From assembly GCF_036850765.1 (NCBI RefSeq), contig NC_089493.1:217618744-217682743 (forward strand): a DNA stretch of 64,000 bases, given 5' to 3'. Under the pieces are notes generated by a model. It was not told the DNA's origin, ran no database searches, and was given only the letters and a program-made list of their open reading frames with translations. Position numbers and translations under genes: made by a program. The stretch comes from Saccopteryx bilineata (lineage: Eukaryota; Chordata; Mammalia; Chiroptera; Emballonuridae). Shown in pieces: positions 46,643-56,268 of this stretch; position 1 is the first letter of the stretch, and every line of letters starts with the position of its first letter.

Positions 46643-47580
46643 TTAGTAATTCCTGGAGTGGGGTTTTCTGATGATAAATTCCCTCATCTTTTCTGTATCT
46701 GTGAATGTTTTTATTTCTCCTTCGTATTTGAAGGATAGCTTTGATGGGTATAGTATTCGTGGCTGAAAGTTCCTCTCTTTCAGGACTTTAAATATTGGGG
46801 TCCACTCTCTTCTAGCTTGTAGAGTTTCTGCTGAGAAATCTGATGATAATCTAATGGGCCTTCCTTTATATGTTGTATTCTTGTTTTCCCTGGCTGCCTT
46901 GAGAATTTTTTCTTTGCTGTTGGTTTGTGTCAATTTCATTATGATATGCCTTGGAGTAGGTTTGTTGGGGTTAAGAAAACTTGGAGTTCTGTTTGCTTCT
47001 TGAACTTGAGGCTTTAGTTCTTTCCACAGGCTTGGGAAGTTCTCATCTATTATTTGTTTGAGTATGTTCTCCATTCCATTTTCTCTCTCTTCTCCCTCTG
47101 ATATACCTATTATTCTTATGTTATTCTTTTTGATGGAGTCAGATAATTCTTGTAGGGCTATCTCATTTTTTTTAATTTTTGAGTCTCTTTCTTCTTCTCT
47201 ATGTTGTGCCTCAAGTTGCTTGTCTTCTATTTCACTAATCCTTTCTTCTATCTGACCTGTTCTATTAGCTAAGCTTGTTACTTCATTTTTCAGCTCGTGA
47301 ATTGAGTTTTTCATCTCTGATTTGTTTTTATAGTTTCAATTTCCTTGAACATATATTCTTTGTGTTCATTGAGTTGTTTTCTGAGCTCCCTATATTGCCT
47401 TTCTGTGTTTTCTTGTATATCTCGGAGGATTTTTAGTATTTCTATCTTGAATTCTCTGTCATTTAGCTCCAAGGTTTCCAATATATTAAATTTTTTCTCC
47501 ATAGATTTTTCCTCATCTAGCTGTGTTACCTCTCTTTCTTTTGTATCCATGATATTCGATTTTCTCTTCCTTAATGGCAT
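46643..47580 (-). pseudogene. L1 ORF1 (RNA-binding protein), two frameshifts
   Basis: The frame starts at 47580 (MPLRKRKSNIMDTKEREVTQ) and encodes 89 residues of coiled coil, then stops at 47311. The rest continues in another frame from 47314 to 46643 (223 residues: remaining coil, RRM-type domain, C-terminal domain with TPRHIIMKL and ETLQARREW). Compared with the ORF1 fragment at 34.3 kb, four bases are missing at about 47314-47325. The two frames overlap as ATGA. A further one-base shift near the C run at 46660-46663 seems to cut off about 20 residues that other L1s keep (LQELLK... follows in the +1 frame). ORF1p is the L1 RNA chaperone; this copy is probably non-functional. Confidence 0.85.
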
Positions 47581-50006
47581 CTGAGGGTGGTTTTGTTGAT
47601 AGTATTAATGAGATTTAATAAAGAATAAAAAGTTAAAAAAAATAAAAAAAATAAAAAATCGAAAAGAGTTGTTTTTTTTTAAAAAAATTAATAATGAAAT
47701 AAAGAAAAATAAAATAAAATAAAAATTTAAAAAAAAAGGAAATTATTCCCCCCCTCCTTTTTTCCTCTCCTCTCCTCTCCTCTCTTTCTTGAGAAAATCT
47801 TGTGGTGGACTGTGGGTTATAACAAACAATGCCTGTGATGGAGGGCCTGAATTGGGGAAAAGTAATAAAGGGGCAAAAAAGAAAAAAAGAAAAAAAAAAA
47901 AAAAGGAAAAAAAAAAAAAAGAAAAAAAAAAAGAGCGTATGGACCCACAAAAAACAAATAAGGAAAAAATTTGGGTCAAGAATGAAATGATTTGCTTTTA
48001 GGTGTTGGTTGTCTAAGAGTTATGATGAGAGGAATAAGAGGAAAACAGAAAAATAGGGGGACAAATTAAAAACTTACTATTGTATTTAGTGGAACAAGAA
48101 CTAGATAATATGGAGAGCCAGGGATGGGAGCACTGCTAGTGAGTTAAAAAGGTGAAGTAAAAACCCCCCAAAATGCCACAAACATAGGTTTGAGTCCCAG
48201 GTAAGATAATTTGTTTGTTATTGAGGTTTGAATGAGAGGAGATGTAAAGGAGAAAGGAAGAAACTAATATAGAGGGAGAAAAGAAAGAGAGAGAGAGAAA
48301 AAAAAGAGGGAACCACTAAAAGAAGAAAAAAGAAAGGAGAGAGAGAGAGTTAAGGGCTTTGGAGTGCAACCCTCATAGAGAGAAAGGAAGAGAAGAGAAA
48401 AGATAATGGGAGATGTAACACTTATGGGTAGTGTAGTTCAAGGAGAGGAGAGAGTAAGACCGGTAGAGAGTTAATCGGCCAAATTGGAGGAGGAAAAAAA
48501 AGTATCAAGAATGAAGATAAGAGAAACAAACGAACAAATATAATAAAATGTGATAGGTTATAAAGTCTGCAGATTATTCTTGATTTTGAGAGGTCATCTT
48601 CTTGCTTTTTCTTTTCTCTCCCTCTTCCTGGTCGGTGACTCTGTACCCCGGGTTCTGCCCCTTTGGCACGCTCAGGTAGAGGTTTGCAGTTGATAAGTCT
48701 CTATGGCAATGTCATGTATTGTGCTTTAGTCTCGTGGGAGTCGAGGCTCATTAGCATTTATAGGCTCCGACAGTGAGAGAGTCCGTGTTCCTGGAGCCTT
48801 TCTCCTAGTCTTTCCTTCCTCAATTAGTAGCCTGATAATCCAGCTATGGGGTTGCTGCTGCCTCTGCCTGGATCGTAAGAGGCTCAAAGAGCTGGCAACT
48901 CCCCACTCTATTTCCACTCAGCACAGGGCTCTGGGTAAGGCTCAGTCAGTCAGAGCTGCTAGCATAATCAGGCGGGCTTTCCGCCCACTCAAAGACCACT
49001 GGCTCTGCCACTCTGTCTGGTAACACAAGCGGGCGCCCACTTCTGGGGGGGCGCTTGGAGGAAACTCTCACTCACTGTCTGCGACCAGGATATCCAGCCA
49101 GCAGTCTCACACTCTGAGTGAAACCCCCAACCGCAGGGAAAAGTTGCAGCGTTGGAATTGAGTCTCGCTCCGTCCCCGTGCGCGGCTTTTGCAAGGCGCT
49201 GGGGCGGCTCGAGATTCCGCTTTGGCCCACACAAAGGCCCCTGACTCTGCCCCTCTGTGCGATAACACGGGCGCGCACTGCCGAGGCACTCGGAGGAATC
49301 ACTCACTCCTTATCTGCGCACGCAAACCAGGATATGAGGCCGGCCGCGGTTCCCTCTGAGTGAAACACCCTCCAGCACGGAAAATCTCCACCGTTGGAAT
49401 TAGTTCTCACTCCCTCCCGTGCGTGGCTTTCCCAGGGCGCTGGGGCTGCCCAGAGACTCTGTCCTCGGCCCACAGAAAGGCCTCTGACCCTGCCTCTCCG
49501 TGGGGCAACACGGGCACCCACTCTCGGGGCCTAGGAAGAAATTCTCGCCCACTAACTGCGCACCGACCAGGAGACCGGGTAAAATGGCCGCTCCGCTTGT
49601 CTTTCTTTGTTTGGGTTTGGCACGAGTGTTAGCTTGTATTGCCCAGGTTGCCACAGGATCAGATTTTCCTCGGCTTGGATCTCTGTGCCACAGCCTGGTT
49701 CAGCCGTTTGTGTCGCGGCCTGGATCTATTCACCCCCTTTGCCCACCTCAGTTTCTATATTCACAGTTACCAGAGAAAGCCGCCCTGTTTAGGTTAGTGA
49801 GGAAGGCGGAGCATTTCTTACTCCCTATTTCCTTCGGGGTTTGGTTATATATTTAGCCAATTTTTCACTCAATCATACCTTTGGGTGTATTGCGAAGCAT
49901 CTGGAAGCTCCAAGTATAGGTTTTTCTGTTTCTGGTTGAAGATCTTGTTGAGTTTTGGGGGAGATTTATCGGTATCGCTTCCTACCCCGCCATTACTCTG
50001 ACGTCC
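47581..50006 (-). promoter_or_regulatory. L1 5' UTR / internal promoter
   Basis: A 2.4 kb leader before ORF1. The 5' terminus has GACGTCAGAG and AATGGCGGGG, placed like the YY1 site of human L1. Then about 440 bases, then GC-rich tandem monomers (49005-49566), then a linker rich in poly-purine/poly-pyrimidine (47640-48560). The linker (48590-48960) is shared with the truncated L1 at 35580-35950, but the GC-rich monomer part is not. Confidence 0.8.
49005..49566 (-). repeat. ~242-bp tandem monomers in L1 5' UTR
   Basis: The landmark NNAACACNNGCG recurs at 49021, 49263 and 49506 (spacing 242 and 243). Each unit carries in order a 'CTCTGCC..TCTGT' block, an AACAC block, a GAGGAA..CTCACTC block, GAGTGAAAC, a GTTGGAATT block, GGCGCTGGGGC, and GGCCCACA..AAGGCC. 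There are two whole units and part of a third, about 70-80% identical by eye. This is like the monomer promoters of rodent L1. Confidence 0.88.
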
Positions 50007-50406
50007 TTTTTTTTTTTTTTTGCATTTTTCTGAAGCTGGAAACAGGGAGAGACAGTCAGACAGACTCCCGCATGCGCCCGACCGGGATCCACCCGGCATG
50101 CCCACCAGGGGGTGATGCTCTGCCCACCAGGGGGCGATGCTCTGCCCATCCTGGGCGTCACCATGTTGTGACCAGAGACACTCTAGCGCCTGGGGCAGAG
50201 GCCACAGAGCCATCCCCAGCGCCCGGGCCATCTTTGCTCCAATGGAGCCTTGGCTGCGGGAGGGGAAGAGAGAGACAGAGAGGAAGGCGCGGCGGAGGGG
50301 TGGAGAAGCAAATGGGCGCTTCTCCTATGTGCCCTGGCCGGGAATCGAACCCGGGTCCTCCACACGCTAGGCCGACGCTCTACCGCTGAGCCAACCGGCC
50401 AGGGCC
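50007..50406 (-). mobile_element. Long tRNA-derived SINE fused to L1 5' end
   Basis: Complete copy on the - strand: GGCCCTGGCCGGTTGGCTCA head at 50406, A-box, B-box GGTTCGATTCC, duplicated CCCACCAGGGGGYGAT unit, and a 15-base A tail (50021-50007) joined directly to the first base of the L1. Near-consensus, of the same young subtype as 27123 and 52086. It has no flanking duplication of its own: the right flank is the shared TACATAGTAC repeat, the left flank is L1. Confidence 0.93.
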
Positions 50407-50687
50407 TACATAGTACAAATTTTTGAGAATTTATATTCCCAGTCATTCATGATTTCCCCTTCTTATGCTGTATGTAACTCACTTTCCCATTTACTCAGAC
50501 TTTTTTCAGGTGTCTCCTTTCTCTCAGCTCAGGGTTCTATCTCATGTTCCCAACTCAAGGTTCCCCACTCAACTCACCTGTCATGTTCAAGGAATTGAGA
50601 TTTTTCTTTCAAAATCACAATAAACCAAGGTTGATTCTTTTTTTACACACCCAGGCTTAGGCTACTACCTCTTTGCCTCTCCATTTT

Positions 50688-50880
50688 TTAAAATATAACT
50701 TTATTTTTTATTCATTCATTTTGGAGAGAGGAGAGAAAGAGGAGAGAGAGGGAGAGAAAGGGGGAGGAGCAGGAAGTATCAACTCCCCTATGTGCCTTGA
50801 CCAGGCAAGCCTGAGTTTTGAACCAGTGACCTCAGCGTTACACATTGATGCTTTTCTCACTGCGCCATCCCAGGTCAGCC
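50688..50880 (-). mobile_element. Short tRNA-derived SINE
   Basis: CCTGACCTGGGATGGCGCAG-like head on the - strand, GA block on the + strand, A-rich tail. Moderately diverged. Confidence 0.88.
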
Positions 50881-52085
50881 ACCTGTCTGTTTTGTATTCT
50901 CTTTCGCATCTGTAATTCATTTATTTCCCATTATTTGTCATAGGTGAGGTGTGAAATCATTCTGGCGTTAGAATTCCACAAAAGATTTTCTTTAGTTGTC
51001 TTTGGTTCAGTCCAGAACTCCCAATTTCCTGCCTCACCTAAATTTGTCTTTTTATTTGTCTCTTTTCTCTCTTATATTTTTAATTCCTTTCTTTCTATGA
51101 ATGTTCCTGGGTTGTAAGTCAAGGAGGAGTTTGAAGCTGCTAAGGGAGAACCTGTTTTATTTCCTGTAAGTCCCTTAGCCCGTGGTAGGCTTCCTTAGAA
51201 GGTGCAGTGTAAAAAGTGCCCTAGTCCTCAGAATCTCTGTCTCTATTGGCCTGTGTCCTGGACTCCATCTGAACTCTGCATCCCTGTCTATGAATTTTGC
51301 TGCCACAAGCATGTGAGACATTAAGCAGTCAGACTGCATTATATGAATATACTTGAGTGAGAAAATTGCATTTAAATCCTTATGAATTTCATAGTTCTTA
51401 AATATGAAGTCACGTATTACAGTGTGGAAATACCACATACATGAAAAAGTTATTACTTCTTGACCAAGGTAAAGATTACTAGGAAGTATGTTTGGCTCTT
51501 AAGAGTTTGTAATGCAACTCTCCCTTAAAAGGCATGAACTTTTTACATTCCTGCGACTGATCCTATAATCCATTGGAATCTTAATGATCCGTGAGATAAA
51601 CTGTTCATATTTTTAGAGGTACATCTACATTATAAAACAGCAGCACTTTCAAGAGGCCACAGCACTGTGGTGCTTTTAAAAGCACTTGAGTCAAACAGGG
51701 AAGAGAGGAACAATGTTGATAGTTCACAAACATGCACATTGTAGTAAGAAGGAAGCAATAGAAGTTATGGAAATATACACTTTGCCAAATTTGCTTGTTT
51801 TTAAAGAAACATGGACATTTTCTAAAATGTGGTGTTAATATTGTTGTTAGTAAATGGGAGAAATTTAAGTCCTAAAAATTTGTGTTCTTTGATAGAATTA
51901 GCATTTCCTTGCAAAAACTTTTATAAAGCATTCTCAAATAAGACAAATTTAAGGAAAAAGTAGATTAAAAATCAATGTATTTATAGAATTTTAGTTTCAA
52001 CTGCTTTCTATACCAGTTTTAAGAGTTCTTTCATTTGTATGATCAAATAAATAGATGAGTAAGTTCCATTAAGATTATTGATCCA

Positions 52086-52486
52086 GCCCTGGCCGGTTTG
52101 CTCAGTGGTAGAGCGTCGGCCTAGTGTGCAGAGGACCCGGGTTCGATTCCTGGACAGGGCACACAGGAGAAGCGCCCATTTGCTTCTCCACCCCTCCACC
52201 GCGCTTTCCTCTCTGTCTCTCTCTTCCCCTCCCGCAGCCAAGGCTCCATTGGAGTAAAGATGGCCCGGGCGCTGGGGATGGCTCTGTGGCCTCTGCCTCA
52301 GGCGCTAGAGTGGCTCTGGTAGCAACTTGGCAACGCCCAGGATGGGCAGAGCATCGCCCCCTGGTGGGCAGAGCCGTTGCCCCATGGTGGGTGTGCCGGG
52401 TGGATCCTGGTCGGGCGTATGCGGGAGTCTGTCTGACTGTCTCTCCCTGTTTCCAGCTTCAGAAAAAAAAAAATGAAAAAAAAAAA
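52086..52486 (+). mobile_element. Long tRNA-derived SINE, young copy
   Basis: GCCCTGGCCGGTTTGCTCAG head, B-box GGTTCGATTCC, A-rich tail. A perfect 15-bp duplication, AAGATTATTGATCCA, lies at 52071-52085 and 52487-52501. It lies about 420 bases before ADGRV1 exon 2. Carries the duplicated GGTGGGC unit. Confidence 0.95.
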
Positions 52487-52908
52487 AAGATTATTGATCC
52501 ATTTGATAATTTTTTAGTTTTGCTTGTGTTTTAGTTTCATTTTGGGCAGAGATTGGCTTTAATTCAGTTTTCATGTTTGTTTTTTTTAGAGAATAAATTA
52601 GAGTTTCAAAATTTGTAATAAGCAATTTAATAAATAAATTTAAGGCTAGTTATAACTATTATTTTGATATATAAGCTAAAGAACAAAACCTAGTTATGAA
52701 TAGTAAAAGAGGACTGGAGAAGAGTTTGTGATTTTTAATTTATTTCTGTAATCACACATTTAATTGGATGGCTTAATATTTGCTGTATTTATGTTTTAGT
52801 TGTTCACTGTCTAACTCTTCACTCTATTTGTATCTGTAGACAATACAGTATAATGAAAATATATTAGATATGTTTTGTGAACAAAATCTTTTTCTTTCTC
52901 TCCTACAG

Positions 52909-53093
52909 GGATGCCTTCTGCATCTTTATTAGTAAATCTTATTTCGGCTTTATTCATCCTTTTTGTGTTCGGAGAAACAGAAATAAGGTTTGCTGGAGAA
53001 ACAGAATTTGTAGTTAATGAAACAAGTACAACAGTTATTCGTCTTGTCATTGAAAGGATAGGAGAGCCAGCAAATGTCACAGCAATTGTATCG
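52909..53093 (+). CDS. ADGRV1: ADGRV1 exon 2 (residues 8-69)
   Basis: Acceptor TCCTACAG and donor GTAAGAA. Starting GG ATG CCT TCT, it completes Gly8 and encodes MPSASLLVNLISALFILFVF, the hydrophobic core of the signal peptide (predicted cleavage after Gly29), then the start of Calx-beta domain 1 to AIVS. Probable N-glycosylation at N44 (NET) and N63 (NVT). The protein is the large adhesion receptor of inner-ear ankle links and the photoreceptor periciliary membrane; loss in humans causes Usher syndrome type 2C. The exon ends in phase 0. Met9 is an alternative start in a better context (G at -3). Confidence 0.96.
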
Positions 53094-53295
53094 GTAAGAA
53101 ATGATTGTTGTTCTGTTCTTATGAAATAGATATGCAATTTCTTAGTTCCAGTGACAAGATTTTTTTTAGCTGAGATTCTGAGTAATTTGAGCATGATAAA
53201 TGATTTGCATATACACGATTCCATTTATATTGGTTTGAAGGATGCTGCAAGGTCGCATGTACATTTGGCAATAATAGTATTTTAATGATATAGAC

Positions 53296-53637
53296 CAGTG
53301 GTAGTCAACCTGGTCCCTCCCACCCACTAGTGGGCATTCCACCTTTCATGGTGGGCAGTAGCAGAGCAACCAAAGTATAAATAAAAAGATAGATTTAACT
53401 ATAGTAAGTTGTTTTATAAAGATTTATTCTGCCAAACTTAACGAAAATCCGACATAAAGTACTTGATAAGTAATTATTATGCTTTAACTTGCTATAACTC
53501 TGCGTTATAAATTTTATGAAGTTACTTCCCTACTTTATAAGTCACCATTACTGTGGAACCGGTGAGCGGTTAGAAAATGTTACTACTAACAGAGATACAG
53601 AAGTGGGTGGTAGGTATAGAAAGGTTGACTACCCCTG
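53296..53637. mobile_element. hAT-type MITE, 342 bp
   Basis: Ends CAGTGGTAGTCAACCT and AGGTTGACTACCCCTG are inverted (15 of 16 match). The flanking 8-mers ATATAGAC (53288-53295) and ATGTAGAC (53638-53645) match 7 of 8. Its left end continues with GGTCCCTCCCACCCACTAG, shared with the palindromic MITE at 26720. No transposase. Confidence 0.92.
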
Positions 53638-55183
53638 ATGTAGACTGATAATTTTTAAATGTTTGTTTTAAAATAAAACAAAAATATCAATAAGTATTTC
53701 TAAGTAAAAGAACATTTTATTTTGGGTAATTTAGATTCTAGTTATCTCTGCTTGGATAGATTATCTATTGTCATCTGGCTTTAAGAGAATATATGAAATA
53801 TTTAAAAGTAGAAAAATGGCAATTAAAAACCTCTTAGTTATGTCAGAGAACTCTTTTTTAAAATTATTTTTTAGACAAAATTAGGTAGGTTAACTTAATG
53901 TAGAAATTGGGTAGAATTTGTTAAACTTTTGATCTCTCTTACACACAGTTTAATTATTGGGTGGATTGAGTGTGCATGTTTTTGTGTTCAAGTTTAACTA
54001 GAAAGTATTAGTATCATATGATCTCTTAGGATATTACTATATTTGAGGCCCCAAATACTTGAAATTGTTTTCAAAAATAGTTTTTTAAGCAGTAGGTTAA
54101 AGTAGCACATTGTGAAACATTGTAAAAAGAGATAAAGAAGAAAAAACTATTTATGAATCAAACCCAATATTGTACTTCTGTACATTGCTTATATATAGTT
54201 TTTAATTTGTTACATATATGTATATATTTATTGAGTTCATTTTTTAGTTTGAATATATATTATACTTGATAATCTTGTACATATACTTTTGCTTGTGTCT
54301 TAATTTTTTCAGTTTGGTTTATTATTTTCTCAGCTTTTTCTGATGGTGGTAGCATCATTTCCTAGGCATTCCTCAACTATGTTTCTGTGAGGTTGCTCTT
54401 AATTTGTGCTGTTATAACTGTTGCTCTAATAAAACTATTTACATACTTACTGATTTTTGTATATTTTGGATTAAGTGATTTTTTTGGGGTTGGATTACTG
54501 TGTTTTTCCCTTTGTGTTAGTGGCTCTTAATATTTAATACTTTCTAAAAGACTGCCACTTTTTATATTAAGGTGTGAGAATAAGTTTTCTAATACCCTTG
54601 GCAGCTTACTTGGATCAAAATTAAAACTTAATTTATTATTATAAATGAAAACTAGGAATTGACTAAAATTCTCTATACATGTCCTTCATTTTTTATTTGT
54701 ACTAAATCATAGGATTTTCTATACCTGTTATTTATTTTGAGTTCTTTAACAAAAGAAATCTCATTTAGATTTGCACAAGAAGTTGTTCCTTTATAATTTC
54801 ATAATTATTTCTCTCTTGAGTATCTTACTAGCAACACTGATATTACAGACTGAAGTCTTAAAAAGTTCAGGAAAAGTTTATAATGACTAATAAATTTGGA
54901 ATGCTAAAAGAATTGGTACTTTATTGGCATTGTGGGAGAATATAAATTAAATTTCATGTTTAAAGTTTTGGAAAAAGCAATTTCTTTGAAATTGTTTGTT
55001 TCCATGAAACAAACCCATTATTGTACTTCTGTGCATTGCTTATAGTTTGCACAGAAGAGAATGAACTTTCCTGATATATTTTGGCAGGCTATTTTCAACT
55101 TTTCTTTGGGAGAGTTTTAGCTATAATTTGTCTTGTTAGGTTTGCTGTATTCCACTTCAGATCAATCATGAGGCAGGGAAATA

Positions 55184-55779
55184 CAGTGTGTCCGTAAAGT
55201 CATGGTTCACTTTTGACCCATCACAGGAAAGCAACAAAAGACGATAGAAATGTGAAATCTGCACCAAATAAAAGGAAAACCTTCCCAGTTTCTGTAGGAT
55301 GATGTGGCAGCATGTGCGCATGCGCAGATGATGACGTAACACCGTGTATACAGAGGAGCAGCTCACGGCCATGCCAGTCGAAATGTGGACAGTACAGAGG
55401 AAAGTTCAGTGTGTTCTGTGGCTCTCTAAATTTGAATCCGTGACCAAAGTGCAACGTGAATATCAGCACGTTTATAATGAAGTGCCACCCATAGGAATAA
55501 CATTACTCGGTGAGATAAGCAGTTGAAGGAAACTGGCAGTTTGGTGGAGAAACCCCATTCTGGTAGGCCATCAGTCAGTGATGAGTCTGTAGAGGCTATA
55601 CGGGATAGCTACCTAAGGAGCCCTAAAAAATCTGTGCATGAGCCCACATCGAACTGCACTGAATAGGTATGAAACTGGGAGAGTTTTCCTTTTATTTGGT
55701 GCAGATTTCACATTTCTATCGTCTTTTGTTGCTTTCCTGGGACCGGTCAAAAGTGCACCATGACTTTACGGACACACTG
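55184..55779 (+). mobile_element. Tc1/mariner-type MITE with long inverted ends
   Basis: Long terminal inverted repeats start CAGTGTGTCCGTAAAGTCAT and are flanked by TA on both sides (55182-55183 and 55780-55781). About 95 bases at each end are complementary. Between them a partial + strand frame (55368-55505, from MPVEMWTVQRKVQCVLWLSK) encodes a helix-turn-helix-like DNA-binding start of a transposase (DUF4817-like, from memory). The catalytic domain has been deleted, so this is a non-autonomous derivative. Confidence 0.9.
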
Positions 55780-56118
55780 TATATATAATAATATTTTCAT
55801 AGTTTATCTTCAAATTCAGTGTGCATTTCACACTTATAGACTATTCACATCATACATTCATTTATAAGTATTACTTTTCTATGTAATGATCTCTTAACCT
55901 CCCAGTGCCTTAAGGAAATGCTTTTGTGTAAAATAATTTCTTTTTATAATGTTTTTTGAAGATGATTTTTATCAGTTGTTAAATATTAGCCTCTGTACAT
56001 CCATCCTATCTATAAACAAAAATGTCACTTGATGATTTATGTTTTTTCCCAATGGCATCAGGTTTGCTTGTGCTAACAGTGTGTTATGTAAGAACTGTCT
56101 ATATTTTGCATTTGATAG

Positions 56119-56268
56119 CTGTATGGAGAAGACACCGGTGACTTTTTTGACACATATGCTGCCGCTTTTATACCTGTTGGAGAAACAAATAGGACAGTGT
56201 ACATAGCAGTATGTGATGACGACTTACCAGAGCCTGATGAAACTTTTATTTTCCACTTAACATTACAG
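56119..56268 (+). CDS. ADGRV1: ADGRV1 exon 3 (residues 70-119)
   Basis: Acceptor TTTGATAG, donor GTAAAT; 150 bases, phase 0 at both ends. Encodes LYGEDTGDFFDTYAAAFIPV through to HLTLQ: the C-terminal half of Calx-beta domain 1, with the acidic calcium-binding type motif CDDDLPEPDETF. N93 (NRT) is a likely glycosylation site. It follows exon 2 without gap when compared with the recalled human protein. Confidence 0.97.

Larger units (their letters stand above)
42140..50006 (-). mobile_element. Young, nearly full-length LINE-1 (7.9 kb)
   Basis: In - strand order: 5' UTR (50006-47581) with a YY1-like AATGGCGG near the start and ~242-bp tandem monomers; ORF1 (frameshifted); a long inter-ORF spacer; an open ORF2; a short 3' UTR; and a two-part A-rich end. 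The intact ORF2 and perfect target duplication imply recent insertion. It lies antisense in ADGRV1 intron 1. The ORF1 lesions probably prevent autonomous movement. Confidence 0.95.
42122..50424 (-). mobile_element. Composite L1-SINE insertion, one shared TSD
   Basis: The direct repeat TACATAGTACAAATTTTT occurs at 42122-42139 and 50407-50424. Between its copies, read on the - strand, lie a complete tRNA-derived SINE (50406-50007), then an L1 from its 5' end (50006) to its poly(A) (42140). The reconstructed empty site reads AAATTTTT/GAGA, a good L1-endonuclease nick site on the + strand. The SINE has no duplication of its own. One insertion event carrying both parts is the simplest explanation, most likely template switching or 5' transduction. 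Confidence 0.88.
3196..52908 (+). other. ADGRV1: ADGRV1 intron 1 (about 49.7 kb)
   Basis: The intron runs from donor GTAGGC after exon 1 to acceptor CTCCTACAG before exon 2, phase 1. No further coding exon in the ADGRV1 frame was recognised inside it. It holds nearly all the transposable elements listed below. Blocks not listed as repeats (for example 4020-4770, 6070-7955, 17160-18230, 22640-24350, 27546-29060, 29630-31250, 37470-39370, 39725-41090, 50885-52085) look like unique AT-rich intron in which I see nothing specific. Confidence 0.88.
53094..56118 (+). other. ADGRV1: ADGRV1 intron 2
   Basis: Phase 0, donor GTAAGA and acceptor TTTGATAG. It contains a hAT MITE (53296-53637) and a mariner-type MITE (55184-55779). 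The rest (53650-55180 and 55785-56100) is AT-rich with nothing else recognised. Confidence 0.9.

Noticed and set aside
53094..53129. ADGRV1 exon 2 frame reading on into intron 2
   Set aside because: The GTAAGA donor at 53094 and exact continuity with exon 3 show that the extra residues are intron.
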